Assembly (NCBI GenBank): GCA_023614405.1
Contig: CM042691.1
Location: forward strand, 176,052,927-176,116,926
Direction: 5' to 3'
DNA: 64,000 bases
Source of the DNA: Avena insularis
Taxonomy: Eukaryota > Streptophyta > Magnoliopsida > Poales > Poaceae
The notes beneath the pieces are model-generated. The model did not search any database, had not been told where the DNA came from, and saw nothing but the letters and a program-made list of their open reading frames with translations. A program made the translations under genes and the position numbers. Positions 11,951 to 22,828 of this stretch are shown here, piece by piece. Each line of letters opens with the position of its first letter. Within the stretch, counting starts at the first letter, position 1.

Positions 11951-12277
11951 TCATGGGTTCAACGGAGGAGTTTTCTTAGCAGTCGGAGTAGGCGAGTCCG
12001 AGTGGACGCTTAATAGAATCGGTGGAGAACCCCTCCAATGAAGGGAGAAGTCTCTGTGTACCAGTCCCAGCCTTGGCGAGTTAATCGATCTTCGAGCCGC
12101 CTCGCTCAGACGGTTGGAATGAGCGAGTGAAGAAGGCGAGTGGAGTGAGCGAGTGACCAATTTGGTCAATGTTGGACCGTTAGCGCATTCAAACTAGTCG
12201 TTAGTTAATTTCCAACGGTAACTTCGGCGGAAATACCATGAAGTAACAGCTAACCCAAAATTATCGGGTAGCGCCTC

Positions 12278-12286
12278 TATAAAAGG
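12278..12286 (+). promoter_or_regulatory. TATA box upstream of the antisense gene (element 2)
   Basis: TATAAAAGG on the plus strand, inside the retroelement and opposite to its own transcription, 113-121 bases before the first ATG of the antisense gene (12399). The larger Tat element has TATAAAT in the same relative place (47918), so a dedicated promoter is plausible. Confidence 0.6.
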
Positions 12287-12398
12287 AGTGCGATAGAGAG
12301 ATGTGCGGATCTCTCCCACATTTCTCCATTCTTCCTTATTCTTTTTTGCTCTGCTTCTACTTCCAATCCGAATTCTCAGATCACGCGATTTTGCATCC

Positions 12399-15300
12399 AT
12401 GGCGCCCGTGTGGGCCAAGTCCAAGTGCGCTGCCATGATGTTGTGGTCCTTCCAGGACGCAGATATTCTGGTGAGGGGCAACTAGGGAGCTCCGCCAGCT
12501 GGCGAGAGCGAGCCAAAAACCATGATCGAGGGAATTTATTTCCTTTGTTAGACACCTAGATCGCGGCTTAGGATTCCCCACTTCCATTTTCTTCAGGAGA
12601 TTTCTCCATTTTTACCGTATCAAGCCTTTCAACCTAGGGACCCATAGCATCAAACAGCTAGTGGTCTTCATCATGTTCTGCGAGTGTTATCAAGGGTGCG
12701 CCCCTACTTTCCCCTCTGGCTCGATTTGTTCAACGACCGATCCAGTCATGAAGGTAAAGGGTGACCCTTCCTGGTGGCGGGTGGCATCACTTTCCAGGTT
12801 AAGCCTAACACCCTGTTCTTCAAGCTAATGTTGCTACCGAAGAAGGCGGCCAGCGAGTGGAAGAAGTTTTGGTTTTATGCCAAGGATATGACCTCGCCCG
12901 GGGAGGTGGTAATCCTTGCATACTACACAGAACGGAGCAATCCGAGGCTTTTGTTGGTTAAGAAGATCCTCAAGGCCCAGTGGGTGGTCGTGGCGGAGAT
13001 GTGTGCTCGGATGACTGATCTTAAAGACAAGGGGTTGAAGACGATCAACCTCTTCAACTGCTGGCTTGGGCGGCAGCTAGTGTCATTCGCGACTTGAGCC
13101 CACTAGAAGTATGAGTACACCGGACCATCCGTTTCCACCCGAATGAGCCAGGATCAATGGGTCACAAAGGATTATGTTGCGCTCTTAAATAAGATCACGA
13201 AGGCGCCCTTCATCAATCTGCATGAAAGGCTTACTCCATTCAGGATAGGAAAGACGTCGGCCCCCACAGTAAGTGATTTTATCCACTCTCGGTTATCTTC
13301 TCTTTAGTTGCATTTCCGAGTCGCTTATTTGACTCACATGTTTCGCTTGCTTTTTAGACTTTCCAGATCCTAGATAAGTGGTTACCTCCGCTAGACGAGG
13401 AGGTGCCTGAGGAGCTCCTGGACAAGGAGGAAGGTGATGCCTCCAACGAGGATGAGGAAGAGTCGAGGTGGAGCCGGAGCCTCCCTTGGTGAGTCAGAAA
13501 ACACGTGGCCAAAAGCGCAGCGAGTCAGAGTCCAGCCGAAGCCTCGAAGAATACGACAACGAGTTGGAGATCATCGGGAAGGAGACCTCAAACTGGGCTG
13601 CGACCCTGTCTAAGACGATCACCGCGACGATGGCGCCCCCAAAGCCTCGGCGACAGGCGCACCTGGTTAAGGTGGGGATATCTCGGTCGATCAGGCCAGA
13701 GATGGAAAAACTAGCACACATCAGCATCATGCTTTGCACCATTCCGGTTGCCAAGTAAGTTTTCTTCATTTTTCATGTATTTGATTTGCATCGTGTGCTA
13801 CGAAATATCCGAGTCACTTATTGGTGTATGCTTTCAGGGTGGTATGAAGAAGGTTAAGCGGTCCACCATCACGAAGGTCCCCGCGAATCGCACTAACGCC
13901 GAGGGCGATGACTCTAAGAAGCAAAATGGAGAGGATGCCAAGGTGCCCGCTGCTGCCGTGAAGAAGAAGAAGGGTCACCCTGTCACGGAGGGTGCAGGGG
14001 CCACAAGAGATATCATGGTCGCCAGTCCTCCCAGGGGCAATTTCTTGGAGGAGGATGATGAGCCCGTGAAGGAGGCCCCGATGGAGGAAGACGCACCAAC
14101 GAAAAAGGAACCAGAGGAGATGATTACCCCGCCACCGATTAGTTCTCTAGTGGCTACAACTGCCACGTTTTCGCAATTCTTCACGAAGGCGACTACATAG
14201 GGTACTGCAATGCAGTCGCTAGCCATAGAAGAGGTGATCAACATAAACATCGTTTTGATGGCGCAAAGGTCCAGTGGTGTGGCGTTTCCTCTGCCATCCA
14301 TGGAGTTGATAGAGCTGCATCGGCTTCTCGGCCAGGCCCTCCAGGTATGTCCAATCCTGAGGGTCTAGTCGCTAAATTTTAGCGGCTAGAGTCTCTAAAT
14401 TGTAGCATTACTAGCCCCTAAGGGTCGGGTAGCTTAGGAAGTAGTGAGTCAAGACTTAAACTTGATTCCCCTAGCCCCCGAGGGTCGAGTCGTTAGGTAG
14501 TAGCGAGTTGAGTCTTTCTTTGATAACTTTTCTTATCTATACTGCAGCGCAAGTCATCTGATAGGCGACCCGATCTAGAGCGATTGGAGCGGGACTTGAA
14601 GGTCTCCCAGCAGGTGACTCACGAGCTCAAAACTGCCGCGTGTAAGTGCTTGTCTTGGAACCTGTTCTTGTGAATTTGTAGTTCGCAGGCGAACATTGTG
14701 GCGAACACTGACTTGGTCTTTGTTATGTAGCTAACCATGCCTCCACGCTTGCAAAATCTCGTGAGGGTTATGTTCTTGAGGCCGACCTTGAGGCGGCGAG
14801 GTCCTCAGCGACCGCAGTGGAGGAGAAGGCCAAGGCATTGGTGGGCGATCTTCAATCTGTGAAGGCTGTGGTGGCCTAGTTGGAGAAGAAGGCGAGAGCC
14901 ATGGTGTCTGTGGCGGAGGAGGATCGCAAGGACTCCGAGTCCGTGATAATGGGGTTGCAGGAAAAGTACTCCGCCCTGGAGAAATTCGTCACCGGGAACT
15001 GCTGCAAGCTCCTTGGTGAGTTGCCCGTTGATCTCAATTTAGAATGCAGTCCCCGAGCGGGTCGAGTCCTCGAGTGAATTTTTGATCTGAAGTCGTTTTG
15101 CTGACACTTTGCAGATGTTATAGGCCAGCGGGATTCAGTAGTGCAGGAGCCAAGCGTCGAGCAATGCATCACAGCGGTGCTAAATGTGGCCACTACCTCG
15201 GCGATGTGTGTGCGTGTCGCCCTCCAGGGCATCATACCCACCGACATAGTGCCTGGGAACTCACAGAGGTGTGGAGGTACCTCAAAGAGGAATCAGTAGT

Positions 15301-15690
15301 CATGGAGTGTATGATGCGTTCGTTGTTCTGTCGTGGGGTGACTACAGCGCTAAGCCTTGGGCTCACACACTTCCCTGAGGATTTCGATCTCGACGATGTC
15401 ACCAGCGGGTATCCTTCGGCGACCAACAAGGTGGAGATTGTGGACATCCTTGCACTGAACGCCAAGGACGCTCCTTATGCAGAGCATGTGTTGGCGATGG
15501 GCGACCTCCTGCCATACCATGATATGTAGGTGGACCCTGGCAATGCCGAGATGATGCACCGTGACCTGCCATTAGAGTGGTCGTTTTAGTCTACGATCGT
15601 GAAGTCGCTGACGACTTATCCGATCAACCCATGGATGCCCTTTTTGAGGGTCAAGGGCGCGAATGAGGCTTCTTCCTTCAAGCATACAGA
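12399..15690 (+). pseudogene. Antisense spliced gene of Tat element 2 (putative gypsy-type transposon domain family), broken
   Basis: Plus-strand exons in series, opposite to pol. Exon 1 (12399 to about 13270) carries several stops and frameshifts. It includes GLKTINLFNCWLGRQ-type residues and is followed by a GTAAGT donor. Further exons lie at about 13358-13754, 13838-14344, 14548-14640, 14731-15018 and 15114-15690. Exon 3 is rich in K, E and P. Exons 4-5 read as a heptad-like coiled coil (YVLEADLEAARSSATAVEE). The last exon contains DLDDVTSGYPSATN. The same exon order occurs in the larger Tat element, where the N-terminal domain is intact. In-frame stops such as VVA-stop-LEKK near 14878 make this copy non-functional. 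Its function is not established. The family is annotated in plants as putative gypsy-type transposon protein. Confidence 0.65.
14345..14547 (+). repeat. Intron of the antisense gene with repeated CTAGCCCC units
   Basis: The intron between GTATGT and CTGCAG holds two clear imperfect units, ACTAGCCCCTAAGGGTCGGG near 14408 and CCTAGCCCCCGAGGGTCGAG near 14471, each followed by a TAG-rich stretch. A weaker copy starts near 14350. On the minus strand these read as G-rich tracts like the element's polypurine tract. The larger Tat element has a similar array in intron 3 of its antisense gene. Confidence 0.55.
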
Positions 15691-16559
15691 ATGAGCGGTT
15701 CCCATGCATTGTAGGGTTTGTGCCAAGTGGCATTTTGTAAAGAACTTGATGCGAATCAAATGAATGATATATTTTGGAATTTGCGAGTTGCTTTTGACTA
15801 ATTGTTTACAGTTAATTTGTTTGAGTTATATGGTTGCATTGGGGATAGCTAGTCCCCGAGCGTTTTTTATTTTTAGTCGCAAGCGCGTGGTTAGTGGGGA
15901 CGATGTGTTTAGAAGATGTTTGAGTAGCTTGAGTCGACTTGCCTTGGCTTGTGGAGCCAGTCGCGGGGCGACTCCAAAGGGCACGCTATACTTGGTATTT
16001 TTCCAAGGTGCGCGAGGGTTCGTGTTCGACGAGTCCCTGAGCGTGGTACTTAACCATTTCAGTCGTTGGTCCTAAGGGTAGGGAAGGACGTATTGCGTTG
16101 TAAATGTGTAGTGTGTCTTTCCTATTGGCTCGGGGAGCTAGTCGCTTGGCGACTCCAAGTCGTTCTCTCATACTTGGTGTTTTCCCAAGACACATGCGGG
16201 TTCGTGTTTGACGAGTCCCCGAGCGTGGTACTTAACCGTTCGAGTTGTTGCGTCCAGGATGAGGGAGACGGGGATGATGTGGGAAGCATGACCAATCATC
16301 TTGACTCAAAAAGTCAGTCGAGCGAGGCGACTCCGATGGTGGCTCTCGGGTCGGTGTTTTTCGTGGATAGCATAAGGCCCGAGTTGCCTCGATGCCCTTG
16401 GGATGCACTACTTGGTCGCGCCGAGTCATGCTCCCAAAGGTTGGCGATTGGTGTTAGCGTGTGTGCTAGTTTTGTTACGAGTGCGAGTGGCATAAGGCAT
16501 AGAGAGTAAGCACAATTTGTAAACATAGTACTTTTTATTCATTGGAGGTATAGAGGTGT
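15691..16559. repeat. Region 3' of the antisense gene with a duplicated ~180-bp unit
   Basis: Two related units start near 15955 and 16134. Each has AGTCGC followed by GGCGACTCCAA, TACTTGGT, a CCAAG box, GGGTTCGTGTT, GACGAGTCCC and GAGCGTGGTACTTAACC. It looks like the downstream, untranslated part of the antisense transcript. I see no protein-coding signal. Confidence 0.6.
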
Positions 16560-16918
16560 ACAAGTTGGAACGCTAAGTGTAGAACTTGCACAAGAGGTTG
16601 ACGTTCCACGGTCACTCGATGTCTATATTGTCATCGCTGTGTACGTCAATGAGGTAGTAGGTGTCAATGCCTAATACTCGCCTATGCCCAATGGCCCCTT
16701 CCATTGGGGAGATAGCTCGTGCTTTCCATTCTTATCCTGGATGAGTCACAGGACGAGGTCGCCCACTTGGAAGGTGCGGGTCCGTACTCGGCGACTGTAA
16801 TAGCAGCGTAGACCTTGCTGCTAGATGGCGGTGCGGGACCAAGCAAGGTCGCACGCCTCATCGAGCAGGTCGATCCCGTTTTGACGGAAGACTTGAGTCG
16901 TGCTCGAGGTCGGTGGGC
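16560..16918 (-). pseudogene. Integrase C-terminal fragment, Tat element 2
   Basis: The minus-strand reading gives DLLDEACDLAWSRTAI, stop, QQGLRCYYSRRVRTR and FQVGDLVL, then KHELSPQWKGPLGI. These match the end of Tat-type integrases, where SPPWEGPF precedes the terminal strand. At least three stops interrupt it. The catalytic core is missing because the element is cut at 16918. Confidence 0.75.
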
Positions 16919-16921
16919 ATA

Positions 16922-17192
16922 TGTAATGCCCTAAAAAAATTCCAAAATAATAATTGTTTCTTATTTTATTTTTCGCATTATCTTAACTTCATCATGCATA
17001 TTTTATCCCTAAAATATTTTCACCAAAAGACAATTTTATTTTCTAAATATTCCCTTTTATTATTTCAAACTAAAAATCCGGTTTTTAGGATATTTTATTC
17101 GTTTATAACTATTTTAAAAAACTTTTAAAGTAAAAACAGAATAAATAAAAAAAATGTTTTAGTAGGGGAGACAGGTGTGAGTGCTAAAAACA
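16922..17192 (+). mobile_element. Start of a chromovirus-like LTR, interrupted by a Helitron
   Basis: Begins TGTAATGCCCTAAAAAAATT, the usual opening of long chromovirus LTRs, and is very AT-rich. It stops at ...CTAAAAACA (17192), exactly where a Helitron 5' end begins. The AT-rich sequence that follows the Helitron 3' end at 28809 fits as its continuation. Confidence 0.5.
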
Positions 17193-17428
17193 TCTATCCA
17201 TCTACTAATTTTGTTTGCGGTAGGTTCGTCCGACACAAAATTTTCGTCCAAATTTTCTATGGACGATTTTGCTCCTAGCTATTCGGGGTAACTATGTAAT
17301 TTGTCTTGAGGAGGTTTTGGTCCTCCTGATTTTCGTCCGTCGTTAACATTATACATTTAGCCCCTTAAAAAGCTGGAAATCAACCCGCACTCCAATCTCC
17401 TTATCCTGTCCCTCTTTCTCTCGTTCCT

Positions 17429-17939
17429 GTGTGCACTATGGCGGCCGAAGGCGACGCGAGTGAGGCAGCTTCGCGAGCTCCGCTCCGGGATTTGCTTGCC
17501 GACAGAGGGGGAGGGTCAAGGCGTAGGCGCTGGCCGGAGAAGCTGGAGCCGGCGTATTCCTCAAGTACGGTGGCCACACTACGGAACCGGCATCTTCCTC
17601 CACTCCAACGCCCGGAGTACGCCGATCCAAAGCCTCCCTCAAGTTCACGGTGCCGAGCACATCGATCCGGTTTGGACATGATGGTGGTTAGCTAGCTCGT
17701 CGATTACCATGTGCAGATTTCACACCACGACCTGAACCTCATGGATTTATGGAGAAAGTGCCCTTCTATATTTTCTCTACATCTGCAATTTCTTGAGCTT
17801 GTTGCGTGGATGGATGTGTTTCTGAATCCCAGCTTATCTTTGATTTTTTTCACTTCTCCATGGCTGGAGGGAACGGACGGTGAGAGGTGGGATGTGCTAC
17901 CGGACAAGCTTTGTAGGCGAGGTCAACGGCGGCCAGGAG
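17429..17939 (+). other. GC-rich gene-like fragment in the Helitron, possibly captured
   Basis: From ATG at 17438 the sequence reads MAAEGDASEAASRAPLRDLL, a start typical of grass nuclear genes, and stops at 17693. Base composition changes sharply from the AT-rich sequence before 17400. After removal of the hAT insertion, the sequence at 17939 continues at 19090. I recognise no domain, and the reading frame is not conserved across the join, so a captured first exon and 5' UTR is the best guess. Confidence 0.35.
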
Positions 17940-19081
17940 CAGCGGCGGGCCCAGAATTACTAGAGTGTGTATTCAAAATTTAAAAGGACACAAAAAATTG
18001 TTTGACAGGTTTTTGGCGTGTATACTATGACTATAGAATCATACGGTTCTAACTGAATAATACGTACCCTTTAAAAAAAGAACTATGAAATACAAAGAAT
18101 TTATGAAACAAGTTGGGGCCAATATCACATATCCATAGAATAATCGAATAGATCACCACGAACTAAAGATTTGAACCCGGCCCCATAAACATGTGTACAG
18201 TGTATATGAAATCTGGTGTTAAACTGTTTGTACTAACGCCTAGCAATTTTGCATTTTCAAACAGTAAAATGGGACATAACATGAAATTAATCGACCGTAT
18301 ATAAGTTCCAACTGTTTAACATAACAAAAGAAGAAAAATCTGAAATATATAAAGGACAGAAAATATTAAAATGAATAGAAAGCTTACAAGTTATAGGGTA
18401 ACTTTCCAATTCTGTACAAAATTCAAAATGAGAACAACAATAAGATGTACTGAATTTCGGATTATTTTAATCAGATTTGAGAACTAAAGGTGCTCTGAAT
18501 TTTTAGTGTATCTCAACAACTGAACAAAAATATCAGAGAAGACTAGAGCAGCATGTGTATGTGTGGAGTCTGAATTACAACTTACAAACCTAGTTCTCGT
18601 AGCTGCTGATTGCCAAATCTAGAGGCGAACGAGGTCCTGGGCCCTTGACTTCCCTCGATCGAGGACGCCAGGAGGTTGTCGGCTGCGGCGGCCGCGCTGG
18701 GGCTTGGGGACGTGTAGGCGTGGAGACACGAAGGCCGGAGGAATGAGTGCCGCACTGTCACGAGGATTTCATGGTCGCCGCCGCAAACTCTATTGTAGGC
18801 TTAGGATGGATCGATCAGTGGTGCTGGCCGGGGAATCAGGCGGCTATTAGGAGAAGAGGTAACGTATGTGTGGTGTGGATATAGCCAACTAGGCCAAAAT
18901 CAACTGGACCACAAAGAGAGAGATGGACTTCCGTGTCTATTTGATGTGAATACTTCGTCGTGTGTCTTATTTTTGTTTTTTTCTATACATATACCTCTCA
19001 TGTACTATATATATGTACTTTTTAGTCAAAAATTTTGGGTATGCATATAAATACCTTTGACTTCAAGTGGGCCCGCCCCTG
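17940..19081. mobile_element. Non-autonomous hAT transposon
   Basis: The terminal inverted repeats are CAGCGGCGGGCCCAG at the left and, read inward from the right, CAGGGGCGGGCCCAC. The element is 1142 bp long. It is flanked by the perfect 8-bp duplication GCCAGGAG at 17932-17939 and 19082-19089, the size made by hAT transposases. It encodes no transposase. The interior is AT-rich apart from a GC-rich block near 18600-18850. Confidence 0.85.
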
Positions 19082-19589
19082 GCCAGGAGTGCCGGAGGGG
19101 AATACTGGACGGGGCTTGGAAACGACATCGTTGTCGGGGACGGACGAAGGGAGGTCGACCTCGTCTCCGCTTGGCGCGCTTGGAGGCATGGTTGCGCACA
19201 CGTACGTGAGGCAGGGAGGCCACCAGCCACCCCAGAACCTTCAGCCCCTGCCTGAGCGTGGTGGACGCCCTTGCTAGATTCCTCGATGGATTTGATTTGA
19301 TAATCTATTTTCCTCCTATTTCCTATTCCCCTTCTCTTTTCGGATGGATTCGGTGATTCTGATTGATTGCGGCACAATATGTTAACTGGTAAAACTGAAC
19401 TTAGGAAGGGTTTCCGAACTTACTGATATTGCAAATGTCGGACAAGGAGCAAACATTTATCCATTTGCCTGTACCTCTAATTTGTTGGTCTATACCTGGC
19501 TGGTGGTGGACAGGGAGGCCACGACAGCCCGTATGGTGCATTTCTCATGCTTTCTTGTTCGTGGAGTAGAAGCTCATGTATTGATTCCT

Positions 19590-20315
19590 GATTTATTTTC
19601 ACATCCGCTTTGTTTAGATGTGAACTCGCAATTTTTTCCTATGATTTTTTTGTGCAATCTGTTCATCAACGGGTTTGCAGGGCTGTTGTGTTTTCCTCAT
19701 TGTGGACCGAGATTCATGTTTAAGATGCTTAGGTCCGGTGTGAGACGGAGATCGTAGGGACCAAAGCCCAACAACCCTGTTAGGCTCCATACTCTGCTCC
19801 GACACCATGGTAGCTTTTGGCGTCGAGGGTCCAACCATCGGTGGGGGTTGAGGAAGGAAGATATTCAGAGCCGTTGGATACTTGAAGGAGACTCCGGTTA
19901 ACCACAACGCTTTTTCCTGTCCCACTTTTTACCATCGACGAACACATTTTTTTTTAACATGGGTGTTTTTTTATAAACTGCCCAAGCTGCTGCCATGAGA
20001 GTCCTCACGAGATCCGTTGGTCCACGCCACAAAGAACCGGTCGAGCACCTCCGCCTCGACCTGTCAGGCCCGACCGACACGCTGGATCTGAACTACGCCC
20101 AAGGAGTTGTCCATGGTAGGCTGGATCCATAAAAAACGGCATGGCGGCTGATTCATGATGCTTTTTGTTGATCCCTATCTTTTCAGATCCATTTTAATTT
20201 TAGGTGTAAACTTAAATTTGTGTTCCGAGATTTTTGTGTGGAATATTTAAATCAACGAGATTTTTTTTCCTCACGGCGTACCGAGATACATGTCCAGGAT
20301 GCTCAACTTGGTCAT
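19590..20315. repeat. Diverged direct repeat, about 140 bp, two copies
   Basis: The block at about 19579-19731 (TGATTCCTGATT, CATCAACGGGTTTGCAG, CCGAGATTCATGTTTAAGATG) recurs at about 20168-20306 (TGATCCCTATCTT, AATCAACGAGATTT, CCGAGATACATGTCCAGGATG). The copies share order and many words but no reading frame. They may be two pieces of one captured gene's introns or an old tandem duplication. Confidence 0.5.
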
Positions 20316-20689
20316 TTATGATCCGAAACAAGCCTATCAATTTATTGTTACCATTGTTGGATGAAACTTTTGTGGAAATAGATTGATGAACAATATTAGC
20401 TTCATACTCCGTAATGTATGAGTATATTCTTCGGAATCTTGATCACACTGCTTTCTAATGAATGATGGAGAAATAAAAGAAATAAAGCATATCTTGGTGT
20501 AGTCATAAATCTAATAAAAGATTCATAGGTCTATTACATTGGTAGGGTTCCAATCGTATAACTTTTATCTTGTTACTATGCACTGACATTATTTATTATG
20601 TTTAAAAGGAATCCACAAACATAAGCCCAAAGTGATGTTGAAAAAAAATTAAAACTTAGTATGACATATATTACGAGAAAGAAATTTAT

Positions 20690-20721
20690 TAATCGTGGCA
20701 ACGCACGGACATTCACGTAGT
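20690..20721 (+). other. Possible Helitron 3' terminus, degenerate
   Basis: The sequence CGTGGCAACGCACG forms a 4-bp stem with the loop GCAACG, followed by GACATTCACGTAGT|T. This is the usual plant Helitron end except that CTAGT is GTAGT. It may be an end that was bypassed, so that replication ran on to 28808, or the end of a separate Helitron. Confidence 0.5.
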
Positions 20722-22009
20722 TAGGTGTAATAACCTAACCTGCCACCGCCAAGTTTGATGAAAAAGAAAAAAGAGGCGTGTGGTGCTCTGCCGGCGGAGA
20801 GAGGCGGCGGCATTGGAAGACGCTCCCGGTGAGGAGGCGGGTAATCAGTGACCAGCGAGACACTGCAGAAGTGAGCGAGGGAGGTAGTGGAGAGGCAACA
20901 GGGGGAGAGGAAGCTGGGCGGCGGCGCTGCGCTGGTGGCGGGGCTCGCGAGCAAAGGCGGCGGCGTGCGGGAGTTGGGCTCTGGCGGCGGGGCAGCATGG
21001 GATCGAGGAGGTGCAGACGGGCGCTCGGGAGGGACGGTCGTCGTCGGGAGGCGGCGGGGGCTCCCTGCTCGGGATGGAGGCGACCAAGGGAGGGAGAAGG
21101 GGAACCGGTGGTTGGTGGCGATGGGGATTGGGGAGCCGCTGGGATTTGACCTGCTAGCTCCACCGTCAGACAGCCATGGTGTGGAAAAGATTGAGCCCCC
21201 ATTCCCGGAGCTACTGGACCATCTCGTGGCAGGTGGTGCTCGGCGCGGGGGGCAGGGTAACGCGGCGGAGCAGCAAGCATCCTCATCCTCGGCAGGGCAG
21301 AGCGGTCGGCGTCTCTCTCCGTCGCGACGCACCCTACCACTAGGCAATCCTCGCTGACTAAGGCGAGTTTCTTACCCTCTCCTACCTCCTATGGAGTCTG
21401 GACCCTACCCCTCGTTGCACAGTCTAGATCTCCGCCAATTGATCATGTGTATACAGGAGTTCAGGAATCAGGACACAGGGTGATGTATTGAATCAGATGC
21501 AGCTCATGGGTTCCGACCTGAATCCTGATGCACTGATGCTACAACAATGTCTGTGTTCATGTCTGCATGCGCACAACTTGACGTTCCTATCGTTGCAAAG
21601 GAACTGCAGACTTTTACAGATGGGCTGTGTCGAGATGAATTGCATGTACATAATTTTTTGGTTCACATTTTTGCCATGTGTCCTTGCATTAGTGAACCTC
21701 AAGACTCGAGACACGTCGGTGCTCTTGCACAACATGGATATGGCAACGATGATCTAAAGATTTTACAGAGATAATGATTGAGGAAAAGTTGCAGCCTCAT
21801 GCAGTCAAATTTATTTATGTTTTATCAACCTTGTGCTAATGCTGGGCTCGTCTCTTATGGACAATGGAGAGCGCTACTTTGAGTCCAGGGGAACTACGTG
21901 TGAAATTCACATTTGGAATATTTTTTTGTTTGAGATCACCACATTTGCAATCTAATATGGACTGTGCGAACTATGACGATGAAAATAAGATTTAATCACT
22001 TAAAATTGA
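20722..22009. other. GC-rich block then low-information sequence
   Basis: 20770-21350 is strongly GC-rich, and both strands give long open frames made mostly of G, R, A or P, S, R. Open frames on both strands in GC-rich DNA point to composition rather than coding. 21360-22009 shows no recognisable domain. The block could be a captured 5' gene region. Confidence 0.4.
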
Positions 22010-22372
22010 ACTAGTTAAATACCCGTGCGTTGCTACGGTTTCTATTGTTCTTGTGATCTATTTTTACAATATATGCAAGAATTCAACCGAATAAATATGA
22101 CCACAAGATATTCAAAGAACCCGTAAGATCTAAAAATTGGTCATCTTTGTCTGAAATTGCTGTCTTTGTGCTGATGCAAAAGAGGTGATTGGAGGAATTG
22201 TGAAAGAAGAACAGACACAAATGAAGTGTGTTGCACTTCTTTCCGTATAGTGGAGAGTAAGAAATAAGCACTACCGTAAGATTTTTTTACACCAAATAAT
22301 GGTAATGAATTCAGACTTTGAGAACTTTTGCAAAAAAGAGAAAGTGTAAAAGTTGCAAGTGCATGAAATTGT

Positions 22373-22828
22373 GTGGCAAAAGCTGAAAATCAATTTGTAT
22401 GGCAGTGTTGCTGCCGATGGGCAAACAAGAGGCAGGGGTTTTGTGGTCTGAATTGCACAAGGAGAGGTCGTAGGCTCTGCAGTGGGTATATGCACTATGT
22501 CCAGGACGTTCTACATGCAAAAGCAGAGGCATGTCCCCAAGCTGTCTTGTATGCTCAAATCTGGGGTATAACGAACATTTATGTTGAAACTAATCCACAG
22601 CAACTGGTTCAAGCAATATCCAGGAATAGCGAAGACCTGGCACTAATTGGTTCTCTGTTTAGAGATATCAAGTTTCAAATTAGACTAAAGTTTATTAGTT
22701 TTCGCATTTTGTTTTTCCCACAGGCTTGTAATAAAGTGGCGGACACAATGGCGACGCATGGCGTGAACTTTGGGCATAAACATGTTGTTTTTACATTTCA
22801 GATTTGCGAATATAGCTTGCACATTTGA
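22373..22828 (+). pseudogene. Captured RNase H-like (RVT_3 type) fragment
   Basis: The frame contains DVLHAKAEACPQAVLYAQIW, then NIYVETNPQQLVQAI and ACNKVADTMATHGV. This matches the second half of the plant RNase H-like domain. In that domain E of the AEA box, D of the VETD box (here N) and D of the NKVAD box are the active-site residues. The first aspartate region is missing and the second is N, so it cannot be active. It lies on the strand opposite the Helitron's replication protein, which fits gene capture. Confidence 0.7.

Larger units (their letters stand above)
11439..16918 (-). mobile_element. Truncated Tat-lineage Gypsy element 2
   Basis: Minus-strand element with its 3' LTR at the left (11439-11934), a polypurine tract beside it, an antisense gene on the plus strand (12399-15690) and the C-terminal end of integrase at the right (16560-16918). 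Everything upstream is missing: the rest of integrase, RNase H, reverse transcriptase, gag and the 5' LTR. The break at 16918-16921 is where a chromovirus-like LTR starts. The layout matches the larger element at 46970 onward, but the sequences differ enough that it is a separate family. Confidence 0.8.

Noticed and set aside
20721..21357. Long open frames on both strands (up to 208 residues)
   Set aside because: Open frames on both strands with G/R/A or P/S/R bias indicate base composition rather than a gene. No domain or splice structure is recognisable.
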